From NCBI GenBank assembly GCA_013178125.1, contig JABLXJ010000002.1:62001-126000 (forward strand): a stretch of DNA of 64,000 bases, read 5' to 3'. Origin of the DNA: Bacillota bacterium. GTDB taxonomy: Bacteria > Bacillota > SHA-98 > Ch115 > JABLXJ01. The notes under the pieces were generated by a model. It saw only the letters and a program-made list of their open reading frames with translations. It made no database searches and was not told the origin of the DNA. Position 1 is the stretch's first letter. Each line of letters begins with the position of its first letter. The position numbers were made by a program, and so were the translations under genes. This document shows positions 8,211 to 15,668 of this stretch, in pieces.

Positions 8211-9473
8211 ATGCTTAAGAAGCAAATGTTCCCTGTTGTTAGCATCTTTCTCTCGGCAGTGGTTCTTGCGTTACTTTTGGTTGGTCAGATTTGTGCGGCG
8301 TCTCCTAAATTAACCTTAAAGTTTTGGAAGTTTGCTGCATCCAATGATGATGGCGATCTGGCGAAAATGGTGGATCAGTGGAATAAGGAAAACCCCGATA
8401 TCAAGGTGGTCTTCGAGACGTTCCCGTGGGATCAGTACGTAAATGAGAAACTCACTGTGGGATTCGCATCGCGTCAGGGTCCGGATGTATTTTGGATAAG
8501 CCCGGGGGAGTTTATGAAATATGTTGAAAACGGCATAGCGCTTCCTCTAAATCAATATTTCCCCGAGGATCTTAAACAAGATCTCGTGCCAGCCGCGCTC
8601 GATGCCGTAACGGTAAAGGGGAAAATTTATGCTGTGCCGCATGAGATGGAGCCAGTTGCTCTATATTATAACAAGAATCTGTTTAAACAGTCAGGCGTGG
8701 AACCGCCAACCACATGGGATGAATTGATTTCAACAGCCAAAAAGTTGAAGACATCCAACAGGTGGGGGGTTATGATTCCAACTGCTGGCGACTACTATCA
8801 GAATTTCGTCTTCTATCCTTTCCTGTGGATGGCGGGAGGAGATGTACTTGATAAAGAGTGGACCCAGTGTACGTTTAATAGCCCTGCGACTGCAAAGGCA
8901 CTGGACTTTTGGGGAGATCTCATTAACAAATACAAGGTGGCTCCACCGACGGGTGGCAATCCTGGCGACGAGTCGCTAGCTAATGGCCTGACCTCCATGT
9001 TTGTTGTGGGCTACTGGTACGCAGGTATTCTAAAAAATAATTATCCGAAGTTCGAGTATGGCGTGGTGCCCATACCGAAACCAACCAACGGTAAGTTTGT
9101 TACTGTATATGGCGGTTGGACCACTATGGTTAGCTCGCAGTCGAAGCACCCCAAGGAGGCGGCGGAGTTTGCAGTCTGGCTGTTTGGTAAGGATCCGGGC
9201 CGTCCGCTCATATGGATCGAGGCTCCAAGGACAAAGCTATCGCCACGCTTGTCCGTCATGGAAAAGGCAAAGGATTACTTTGATAAATTCCCTCACAATG
9301 TCTTCAGAGATCAGATATTGAAAATAGCTCGAGCTGAGCCTGCATATCCACCCGAGATTGCGAAGGCCGTAACTGATGCAATCCAGGAAGTCCTGTTCAA
9401 AGGCAAGTCTGGAGCTCAGGCCGCTGAGAAAGCCAGCAAGACCATCGAGGCATATCTGAAGCGCATTAAGTAG
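8211..9473 (+). CDS. Carbohydrate ABC transporter substrate-binding protein (locus 1)
   Basis: A 420-residue extracytoplasmic binding protein of the family-1 (UgpB/MalE-like) type. Residues 1-28 form a signal peptide (FLSAVVLALLLVGQICAASP). The mature part begins LTLKFWKFA and has the typical EFMKYVENGIALPLNQYF, YAVPHEMEPVALYYNKNLF, and PTTWDELISTAKKL segments that shape the sugar cleft, and VYGGWTTMVS-KHPKEAAEFAVWL. A Cys occurs in QIC but the context is not a convincing lipobox. A GGGGGAG ribosome site lies at 8192-8198. Two permeases follow; there is no ATPase gene. Ligand is probably an oligosaccharide made by the exported enzyme at 3565. Confidence 0.9.
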   Translation: MLKKQMFPVVSIFLSAVVLALLLVGQICAASPKLTLKFWKFAASNDDGDLAKMVDQWNKENPDIKVVFETFPWDQYVNEKLTVGFASRQGPDVFWISPGEFMKYVENGIALPLNQYFPEDLKQDLVPAALDAVTVKGKIYAVPHEMEPVALYYNKNLFKQSGVEPPTTWDELISTAKKLKTSNRWGVMIPTAGDYYQNFVFYPFLWMAGGDVLDKEWTQCTFNSPATAKALDFWGDLINKYKVAPPTGGNPGDESLANGLTSMFVVGYWYAGILKNNYPKFEYGVVPIPKPTNGKFVTVYGGWTTMVSSQSKHPKEAAEFAVWLFGKDPGRPLIWIEAPRTKLSPRLSVMEKAKDYFDKFPHNVFRDQILKIARAEPAYPPEIAKAVTDAIQEVLFKGKSGAQAAEKASKTIEAYLKRIK

Positions 9474-9502
9474 CCAGCGTCCATTACAGAAGCGTCCAAT
9501 AT

Positions 9503-9576
9503 GGGCCCGGCCGCGGCTCCGTTCGTCTCGGTTCTATCCATTCCGATAGGGTCAATGCTCAGCCGCGGCCGGCCCC
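9503..9576 (+). terminator. GC-rich hairpin between binding protein and permease (locus 1)
   Basis: Arms 9503-9518 (GGGCCCGGCCGCGGCT) and 9561-9576 pair over 16 positions with one mismatch around a 42-base loop. There is no T-run, so it is more likely to protect the upstream binding-protein mRNA from 3' decay or partly attenuate than to act as a full terminator. Confidence 0.6.
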
Positions 9577-9652
9577 CGTCCGGCGTTCATTCTATTCGCC
9601 GGGGACAACTTATTGCAAAATGGGTCAAGTTATTGCGAGGAGAGGGTGTGCG

Positions 9653-10543
9653 ATGAGCTCCATTCTTCAGTGGTATCGCAGGCACGAGAGGGCTGTTGTC
9701 GGTTACCTTTTTCTAGCACCTGACGTAATAGGATTATTGATATTCGTCATCGGACCGATGATTTATGCTTTTTATCTCAGCCTTCATGAATGGAGCGGGT
9801 TTGGCCCGACAAATTATGTGGGTTGGGGTAATTATAGAGATCTGCTAGTCGATTCACGGTTTTGGGGATCTCTTCGGACTACTTTGTATTATGTTGTACT
9901 TTATGTCCCATCGCTTTTTATCTCCTCCTTAGCGCTGGCTGTCTTAGTAAATCGGCGTTTACCCGCACTGGGTTTTTTTAAGACTACATATTTCATTCCA
10001 GTAGTAACGTCTATGGTGGTCGTATCCATTGTTTGGGGGTACATGTTTGAATCGTCATACGGCTTTTTGAACTACCTTTTGAGGTGTGCGGGCCTCGAAT
10101 CGCGGCGATGGATTGGAAGCGCGAAGGAAGCAATGCCTTCGGTGGTTTTAGTAAGCACGTGGAAGGCGATAGGGTATTATATGGTCATTTTCTTGGCGGG
10201 GCTCCAGGATATCCCACAGGAGTATTATGACGCGGCAAAGGTAGATGGCGCATCCGCTTGGCAGAGCTTTGCGAATGTCACCTGGCCTCTTCTCAAGCCG
10301 ACCAGCTTCTTCGTTATTGTTATTATAGTGATATCTTCCTTCCAGGTATTTGACCAGATATATGTCATGACGCGGGGAGGCCCAGCCTACGCTACCTATG
10401 TCATTCTAATGTATATTTATGAATCGGGTTTCAGGTTCATGAAGCTCGGATACGCTTCAGCGCTGGCCTTCGTCCTTTTCGGTATAATCTTCGCGTTGAC
10501 GCTTATACAGGCAAAGTATCTCAGATCGGGGCGTATAGATTGA
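9653..10543 (+). CDS. Carbohydrate ABC transporter permease, MalF-like (locus 1)
   Basis: A 296-residue inner-membrane protein with six predicted hydrophobic segments, starting with the typical GYLFLAPDVIGLLIFVIGPM. The coupling (EAA) loop reads EYYDAAKVDGASAWQSFANV followed by TWPLL, the contact site for the ATPase. The start at ATG 9653 follows AGGAGAGGG at 9639-9647; the in-frame ATG 33 bases upstream lacks a site. It lies after the binding-protein gene, separated by a large hairpin, and before the second permease, whose reading frame begins 32 bases after the stop. Together they make the membrane channel of the importer. Confidence 0.9.
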   Translation: MSSILQWYRRHERAVVGYLFLAPDVIGLLIFVIGPMIYAFYLSLHEWSGFGPTNYVGWGNYRDLLVDSRFWGSLRTTLYYVVLYVPSLFISSLALAVLVNRRLPALGFFKTTYFIPVVTSMVVVSIVWGYMFESSYGFLNYLLRCAGLESRRWIGSAKEAMPSVVLVSTWKAIGYYMVIFLAGLQDIPQEYYDAAKVDGASAWQSFANVTWPLLKPTSFFVIVIIVISSFQVFDQIYVMTRGGPAYATYVILMYIYESGFRFMKLGYASALAFVLFGIIFALTLIQAKYLRSGRID

Positions 10544-10575
10544 ACTCCGAGAAAGGAACGCTTGGAGGGGTGTTT

Positions 10576-11400
10576 ATGCCACGCAAGCTGTTGCGTGATG
10601 TAGCGCTATATTTGGTATATACAATACTTACGTTGGTCATGGTCTTTCCTTTTGTGTGGATGGCATCAAGTGCTATAAAGACCCCTGACTTGATTTTTAG
10701 ATATCCCCCCATCATAATACCACCTAACCCTACATTCGAAAACATTAGGCAGGTCTTTGTCCTAGCACCCTTTGCAAGGTATATGTTTAACTCGTTTTTC
10801 GTGTCGGCGACAGTTACGATCGTCGCTCTGCTATTCCATTCCATGGCAGGCTATTCTTTAGCAAGGCTCTCGTACCCAGGGCGAGAATATATATTTACGG
10901 GCATCTTGAGCACCCTTATGATCCCTTTTTATGCAATAATGATTCCTCTATTTATCTTGATAAGAAACCTCGGCTGGTTGGATACCTACTATGCCTTGAT
11001 TATTCCAGCAATCCCGCACGCTTTTGGAATATTCATGTTGAGACAATTCTTCCTTGGGTTACCCAGAGAGCTCGAGGAGGCTGCAGTAATGGACGGGTGT
11101 TCGCTGGTCGGGGTATATGCGAAGGTCGCCGTGCCGCTTGCGAAGCCGGTTATGTCAGCGTTGGCTATTTTTTTCTTCATCGCCAACTGGGACTCGTTTT
11201 TATGGCCCTTGATAGTGACCAACTCTCCGCAAATGCGGGTTGTGCAGATAGGTATCGTTCAATTTATCGGCGAGCATGGTCGATCATGGAACCTTGTAAT
11301 GGCCGCAGCTACGGTCGCTGTGATACCCAGCATAATTCTATTTTTCACCTTGCAAAGGCACCTCGTCCAGGGGATTAAGCTTACAGGGCTAAAATCATAG
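10576..11400 (+). CDS. Carbohydrate ABC transporter permease, MalG-like (locus 1)
   Basis: A 274-residue membrane protein of the MalG type. It begins with a membrane segment ending in FPFVWMASSAIKTP, has the EAA loop LEEAAVMDGCSLVGVYAKV with VPLAKP, and ends with the family-typical HLVQGIKLTGLKS. ATG 10576 is chosen because GGAGGGG lies at 10564-10570; the upstream TTG at 10540 has no ribosome site. It is the last gene of the locus; no ATPase follows and no clear terminator was seen before the tRNA-like scrap at 11552. Confidence 0.9.
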   Translation: MPRKLLRDVALYLVYTILTLVMVFPFVWMASSAIKTPDLIFRYPPIIIPPNPTFENIRQVFVLAPFARYMFNSFFVSATVTIVALLFHSMAGYSLARLSYPGREYIFTGILSTLMIPFYAIMIPLFILIRNLGWLDTYYALIIPAIPHAFGIFMLRQFFLGLPRELEEAAVMDGCSLVGVYAKVAVPLAKPVMSALAIFFFIANWDSFLWPLIVTNSPQMRVVQIGIVQFIGEHGRSWNLVMAAATVAVIPSIILFFTLQRHLVQGIKLTGLKS

Positions 11401-11551
11401 GTAAGGTAGGTAAGGAGCCTGAGGAAGTAGCCAGGCAGCGAGGCTTGAGCATGCGGGAAGTACGCCAGTTTGAATGGGTAGCCAAACGTTTTGAGGAGTT
11501 AGCCCAGACGTTCAGTGGTAAGGTGAACCGCTGGGTGGTTAACATCCGTGC

Positions 11552-11579
11552 GGGGGTTCGAATCTCACCCTCTCCGCCA
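11552..11579 (+). other. 3' end of a tRNA-Ser-like sequence (scrap or attachment scar)
   Basis: The bases form a T-arm (GGGGG, loop TTCGAAT, CTCAC; four of five pairs) and then CCTCTCC, G and CCA, exactly the 3' end expected for a bacterial tRNA-Ser with acceptor GGAGAGG. The matching 5' acceptor strand and anticodon arm are not found in the 150 bases upstream. Such 3' tRNA copies are often left by integrating elements. The rest of 11401-11591 shows an open frame without recognisable similarity and no other signal. Confidence 0.45.
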
Positions 11580-11591
11580 TTTTGTTTCAAG

Positions 11592-11936
11592 TTACAATGC
11601 TTCTGCGCCAACTTTGCCCGTTCGGATGCGGATCACCTCATCGACCGTTGATACAAAGATTTTACCATCCCCTGGGCGTCCAGAGTTGCTGGCCTGGATG
11701 ATTGCTTCGATCGCCCTCGGATAGTCTTCATCCTTCACCACGAGTATCACTAAGATTTTGGGCAAAAATTCGATGCGGAATGCGCCCTTGCGGCCCGGAA
11801 GGGCAAGCCCCTTTTGGTCGCCCCGTCCTTTGGCCTCGACAACGCTCATGCCAGTAAATCCAGCCTGCTCTAATGCGGACCGCACATTGTCCAATCTTTC
11901 CTCACGAATATACGCCTCGATCTTTCTTAATCTCAT
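11592..11936 (-). CDS. glnK: P-II nitrogen regulatory protein, GlnK type
   Basis: A 114-residue P-II signal protein. It keeps the beta-alpha-beta folds of the family: MRLRKIEAYIREERLDNVRS, the GMSVVEAKGRGDQKG entry to the T-loop, EFLPKILVILVV, and RPGDGKIFVSTVDEVIRIRTG that binds ATP/2-oxoglutarate. P-II trimers sense energy and 2-oxoglutarate and plug the AmtB channel. The T-loop reads LALPGRKGAFRIEF and has no Tyr at the usual uridylylation site, so control by GlnD-type modification is unlikely. It follows amt by 34 bases on the same strand, the standard amtB-glnK operon. The start follows GGGGGG on the minus strand, about 10 bases upstream. Confidence 0.93.
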   Translation of the reverse strand: MRLRKIEAYIREERLDNVRSALEQAGFTGMSVVEAKGRGDQKGLALPGRKGAFRIEFLPKILVILVVKDEDYPRAIEAIIQASNSGRPGDGKIFVSTVDEVIRIRTGKVGAEAL

Positions 11937-11970
11937 CGTATAATACCCCCCTGGCTCACATATAAGCTAC

Positions 11971-13185
11971 CTACATATGTGTCGCTTCCCCGTGTTGGGC
12001 GATATCCAGCCCCACGTACTCTTCCACTTCGCTCACTGCCAGGCCATGGAAACGGTCGATCACCTTAGCCAGCGCCCAAGTCACCCCAAAGGAGTAGGCC
12101 CAAACGACGAGCACAGCCAGAAGTTGCACGCCGGCCAGGGACCAATTCCCATAGAATAGGCCATTGGCACCAGCCCCGTTAATCGCCTTGCTGGCAAACA
12201 GGCCAGTGGCAATAGCTCCCCACGTACCAGCCATCCCATGACAGGCCCAGACGTCGAGTGATTCATCTATCCCCAATCGTTGGCGGGGGATGGTCAACGT
12301 GTGGGAAATGACTGCCGCTATAGCCCCAATTAGGATCGCCGCGAATGGCGTCACATACCCTGCTGCCGGAGTGATGGCCACTAGGCCGACTATCCCACCA
12401 ATTGCCGCCCCGAGTACGCTTGGACGGTGTAGGGCCCACCTGATGGTCAACCAGGCCAGGGAAGCAGCAGCGGCGGCGGTATTGGTCACCAGGAAGGCGT
12501 GTGCCGCTAATGCATTGGCGCCAAGAGCGCTACCGGCATTGAAGCCAAACCAACCCATCCATAGGAAGACGGCCCCAAGAATCGTTAAAGGGATGTTGCC
12601 TGGCTCCATCCTGATCTCACCAAATCCCTGGCGCCTCCGGATGACGAGTGCGACGGCCAGGGCGGAGATACCGGAAGCGATGTGAACGACGGTTCCGCCG
12701 GCAAAATCGAGCACGCCAAGGCTATGCAGCCATCCACCCGCGCCCCAGACCCAGTGGGCGATGGGGTCGTAAACGATCGTGGCCCAAAGGATTGTGAAAA
12801 GGAGAAATGAGGAAAACTTTATCCGTTCTACAAATGCTCCGGTGATGAGGGCTGGGGTGATGACGGCGAACATCATCTGAAAGATAAGGAAGGCAACATG
12901 AGGGATGTTACTGGCATAAATAGGGTTGGGGGTGTCACCAATACCCCTCAATCCCAGCCAACTCAGGTCGCCGATCAGGCCGAAATGATCGGGCCCAAAA
13001 GCCAGGCTGTAGCCAAAGAGCACCCATTGTAAGCTGATGACGGCCAAGATCGTTAAGGAAAACATTATAGTGGAAAGGAGGTTTTTGCGGCGCACCATGC
13101 CACCGTAGAATAGCCCCACCGCCGGTGTCATCAACATGACCAGTGCCGATGAGATAAGAACCCAAGCAGTATCTCCGGTATTCAT
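11971..13185 (-). CDS. amt: Ammonium transporter
   Basis: A 404-residue Amt/MEP/Rh channel with about 11 membrane helices. Family signatures include the N-terminal MTPAVGLFYGGMVRRKN, FAVITPALITGAF, the pore region DFAGGTVVHIASG with the first conserved His, and LDVWACHGMAGTWGAIATGLFA with the second His. These two His residues line the conduction path. It conducts ammonium into the cell, and its C-terminal tail (YVGLDIAQHGEA) is typical of those regulated by GlnK, whose gene lies next. ATG start with GGAG about 10 bases before it. No cleavable signal is needed because it starts short, as in many bacterial Amt proteins. Confidence 0.96.
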   Translation of the reverse strand: MNTGDTAWVLISSALVMLMTPAVGLFYGGMVRRKNLLSTIMFSLTILAVISLQWVLFGYSLAFGPDHFGLIGDLSWLGLRGIGDTPNPIYASNIPHVAFLIFQMMFAVITPALITGAFVERIKFSSFLLFTILWATIVYDPIAHWVWGAGGWLHSLGVLDFAGGTVVHIASGISALAVALVIRRRQGFGEIRMEPGNIPLTILGAVFLWMGWFGFNAGSALGANALAAHAFLVTNTAAAAASLAWLTIRWALHRPSVLGAAIGGIVGLVAITPAAGYVTPFAAILIGAIAAVISHTLTIPRQRLGIDESLDVWACHGMAGTWGAIATGLFASKAINGAGANGLFYGNWSLAGVQLLAVLVVWAYSFGVTWALAKVIDRFHGLAVSEVEEYVGLDIAQHGEATHM

Positions 13186-13259
13186 GGGTATTCACTCCAT
13201 CCGCCATTTGACGTGAGTATGCAGCTCTCACCGTCGTTGCTACAATTTCATTGGACTAC

Positions 13260-13288
13260 ATCATAACAATGTGTCATGGGTACGTCAA
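13260..13288 (-). promoter_or_regulatory. Sigma-A-type promoter for amt-glnK
   Basis: On the minus strand TTGACG (13288-13283) and TATGAT (13265-13260) are separated by exactly 17 bases, a near-consensus housekeeping promoter about 75 bases before the amt start. No exact GlnR/TnrA box (TGTNA-N7-TNACA) was found overlapping it. Confidence 0.65.
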
Positions 13289-13360
13289 GTATCTTGTCAG
13301 GTTTTTGTTAGATATGGCCTGCATATTACCAGCACGGCGGGCGGACGATATGACACGGGC

Positions 13361-13389
13361 TTGACACGCGTCTTAAACTGGCTTAATCT
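13361..13389 (+). promoter_or_regulatory. Sigma-A-type promoter for the MerR-family gene
   Basis: TTGACA at 13361-13366 and TAATCT at 13384-13389 have a 17-base spacer. The promoter is divergent to the amt promoter. A TGACACG direct repeat (13351 and 13362) overlaps the -35 box and could be a regulator site. Confidence 0.6.
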
Positions 13390-13476
13390 AAAATTGTGTT
13401 GGAATCGCGTCGCGTTTTCGGCACAACTAAGATGGAGATTTGGACTGTTCCAGGTGCGGGAGGTTTGGACAAGCGC

Positions 13477-13860
13477 ATGGTGAGAGAGTATGGAAAGGAT
13501 GTCCCTGTATATCCAATCGGGTATGTGGAGCGAGCTACGGGGCTCTCAGCTCGCAGGGTTAGGTACTATGAAAACCTTGGCCTCGTGGCCCCCCATCGTA
13601 CAAAGGGAAATCAGCGTCTTTACTCGAGAGAGCAGATTGAGTTGTTGAAATTGATCAAGTCTCTATTTGGCCGGGGGTTGAATGCGCAAGGCATCAGGGC
13701 TGCCCTGGCCAACACGACCAGGGGTGCAGTGGCAGTGCCTGATGGCCAGGACGACACGGATCGTGTTGGAGATATGAATCGCATCATGAGCAAAAAACCA
13801 TTATCGTCAGTGTATCCAGTAAATGACCAGGCCGGTCTGGAGAGGCTGCTGGTAAGATAA
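13477..13860 (+). CDS. MerR-family regulator, GlnR-like
   Basis: A 127-residue regulator with a MerR-type winged helix near the N-terminus: YPIGYVERATGLSARRVRYY then ENLGLVAPHRTKGNQRLYSR. The helix pattern, and the short acidic C-terminal region instead of a metal- or drug-binding domain, are like GlnR/TnrA regulators of nitrogen genes. Its position, divergent from amt-glnK, supports a role in nitrogen control. The tail VYPVNDQAGLERLLVR is not recognisably the GlnR glutamine-synthetase-sensing end, so the match is by fold and context. ATG 13477 is the first full start; GGAGG lies 13 bases before it, rather far, and TTG 13465 is an alternative. Confidence 0.75.
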   Translation: MVREYGKDVPVYPIGYVERATGLSARRVRYYENLGLVAPHRTKGNQRLYSREQIELLKLIKSLFGRGLNAQGIRAALANTTRGAVAVPDGQDDTDRVGDMNRIMSKKPLSSVYPVNDQAGLERLLVR

Positions 13861-13934
13861 TTGCGTCTTCCCGAGCTCGGCTTGAGCGAAGTTGGTGACA
13901 TTCAACATCTTCCAGCGTGATGCCGGAAAAGAGA

Positions 13935-13972
13935 GAGGCCCCGGGCGAGTGCCGGGACCTCTTTATGTTTTG
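13935..13972 (+). terminator. Intrinsic terminator after the MerR-family gene
   Basis: GAGGCCCCGG (13935-13944) pairs with CCGGGACCTC (13952-13961), nine pairs plus one G-U, with a 7-base loop and a T-rich tail TTTATGTTTT. It also faces the tRNA gene and may work for both strands. Confidence 0.7.
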
Positions 13973-14037
13973 CTGTCATTTTGCTGTCAAACTGCTTTTT
14001 TGAACTACTCCCGAAACCCTAAACCCCTTGAAAATAC

Positions 14038-14113
14038 TGGTGGGCCTGAGAGGAGTCGAACCTCCGGCACGCGGTTTAGGAAACCGCTGCTCTATCCACT
14101 GAGCTACAGGCCC
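14038..14113 (-). tRNA. tRNA-Arg (anticodon CCU)
   Basis: A 76-base tRNA on the minus strand with encoded CCA (14040-14038). The acceptor GGGCCTG pairs with CAGGCCC; the D-arm reads GCTCAGTGGATAGAGC; the anticodon arm is GCGGT-TTCCTAA-ACCGC, giving anticodon CCT; the T-arm is GGAGG-TTCGACT-CCTCT (allowing one weak pair). It decodes AGG. Confidence 0.95.
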
Positions 14114-14248
14114 GCACACTAATTGTAACATCAATATCGTCTTTAGCATTATTAAGTATAACAGGGACACCGCGAAAATACAAGATGCATTTTTCGGCAT
14201 TTTCGGCTTTTCGGCAGGCTAGTCCGGGGCGCATAACTCCTTTATGAC

Positions 14249-14504
14249 CTAATACCAGCCGGATAATTCTAGCCATTGCCACTATCCCCGCCAGATAGTT
14301 TAAACCGATAGCACTATCCTAGCTGGAGAGTTTAAACCATTAGCACTATTCCCGCTGAATAGTTTAAACCACCGACACTATCGCACCAAGATAGTGCTAA
14401 TCATTGACACTGTTCGGGTTGGATAGTTTAAACTACCAACACTATCCCAACCAGACAGTATCAACCAGTGATACTGTCCCTGTCGAATAGTGCTAACGGT
14501 GGGC
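14249..14504. repeat. Phased palindrome array 1 (7-8 units, 32-bp period)
   Basis: Seven palindromes of 19 bp, pattern ACTATY-N7-RATAGT, start at 14281, 14313, 14345, 14377, 14409, 14441 and 14473, always exactly 32 bp apart; an eroded eighth starts near 14249. Spacers of 13 bp often read TTAAACC. Arms change together, for example ACTATC/GATAGT and ACTATT/AATAGT, so the symmetry is kept although the sequence drifts. A period of 32 cannot be protein-coding. The array fills most of the 14114-14586 gap between tRNA-Arg and the epimerase gene; the rest of the gap shows nothing clear. Confidence 0.85.
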
Positions 14505-14586
14505 ACCTCGGGAGCGGGATAGGAAGACCATATCTCTCCTGCCCCCCAGTTCTTCACTTAAACTTTATGCGCCCCTTCGGTAGCAG

Positions 14587-15600
14587 TTAGCAATAAGGGG
14601 TCAATACCATCCTTCCCTTAAACGGCTCACTTGGCATCAAGGCTCGCGCGCCCGTAAGCTCTGCGGGCAGGTTTACATTGGGGGCATTGGGGATCCAGGT
14701 ATAGGGCTCGAGACATATAAAGTTAGTATCGGTCGTTCTCCCTGTATATACTACCCAGTGTGGGAATTCCACCCCCGCCTCAAAGATAATGCCGGCACCG
14801 GCCATTTCATCCCTGTATTCACATTTCACCATATTGCCATGGAGGTGGGGGCCTGGCTCAGCTTCAACTTCGGTGAATACATCATCCAGGACAAGACCCT
14901 CGAGCCCGCGTCCCGCCCGCAGGTCATACTTTCCTTCCACGGGGAGGATCTTCCCTGTCGGGAGGAGGTCCACTAGCTCCCACCTCTTTGACGCCGGCAG
15001 TTTTATAAAACAGGAGGCTTTGGAGCTATCATCGGCGAGGGGAACCTTGAAATAGGGGTGAAATCCGAGCCCGAAAGGCATAGGATCAGGTCCCCTGTTA
15101 GTGGCTGCGACATCGATAGTGAGTGCGCCATCCTTCAATTGAAAGCTGAGCTCCAATTCAAACGAGTGCGGCAGGGACCGCAGGATCTCCGGATGGTCAT
15201 CCGAGGATATTCTGGTCTGAACGAACACCCCATCATCGCCAGCGCAGGCCCTGGTGATCCTCCAGGGGCGGTTACATACCAGCCCGTGGATGTGGTTCTT
15301 CCCCCCTTCATTTCTTTCGAAGGTATAGCGCCGGCCCATGAATTCGAAAGTCCCGTTTGCAATCCTGCTCGGCGGCATGAGGACTGGAAACCCTGATCCG
15401 ACCGGCCGCTCGCGGAGTTGAGCCATGGTCCCAGGGCCCTTGATGAAATCAATCCCCTTCCTCGTATTCCTCAGCGAGATGAGGTTGCTCCCAAAACCCG
15501 GTATGAGCGTTGCCTCGAGCCCGGCCGCGCCGTCCACGAGTTCATAGGCTTTTTCTGAGCCGAAGAATGTCTCGCGAATGAGATAACGATAACCTTTCAT
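14587..15600 (-). CDS. Aldose 1-epimerase family protein
   Basis: A 337-residue protein of the galactose mutarotase family, which interconverts alpha and beta forms of free sugars. Seen motifs: GGKNHIHGLVCNRPW (His contacting the sugar), GLGFHPYFKVP with the catalytic His, and FICLEPYTWIPNAPN with the catalytic Glu near the end. The length is normal. There is no signal peptide, so it acts in the cytoplasm. ATG 15600 opens MKGYRYLIRETFFGSEKAYE. It lies 68 bases after the PIG-L deacetylase gene on the same strand, but whether they form an operon is uncertain. The substrate could be any aldose from the surrounding sugar loci. Confidence 0.9.
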   Translation of the reverse strand: MKGYRYLIRETFFGSEKAYELVDGAAGLEATLIPGFGSNLISLRNTRKGIDFIKGPGTMAQLRERPVGSGFPVLMPPSRIANGTFEFMGRRYTFERNEGGKNHIHGLVCNRPWRITRACAGDDGVFVQTRISSDDHPEILRSLPHSFELELSFQLKDGALTIDVAATNRGPDPMPFGLGFHPYFKVPLADDSSKASCFIKLPASKRWELVDLLPTGKILPVEGKYDLRAGRGLEGLVLDDVFTEVEAEPGPHLHGNMVKCEYRDEMAGAGIIFEAGVEFPHWVVYTGRTTDTNFICLEPYTWIPNAPNVNLPAELTGARALMPSEPFKGRMVLTPYC

Positions 15601-15668
15601 TGGCTTGTCATTCCTCCATAATGTGAGATCAATACGGGATCAATGTGAGATCAATTATGAAGTCGCTG

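Noticed and set aside
12290-12685. Long frame opposite to amt
   Set aside because: Amt is a full, conserved gene on the minus strand; this is its shadow.
14249-14504. CRISPR array reading of the 32-bp repeats
   Set aside because: Repeats are degenerate palindromes of 17-19 bp and spacers only 13-24 bp, and no cas gene is near.
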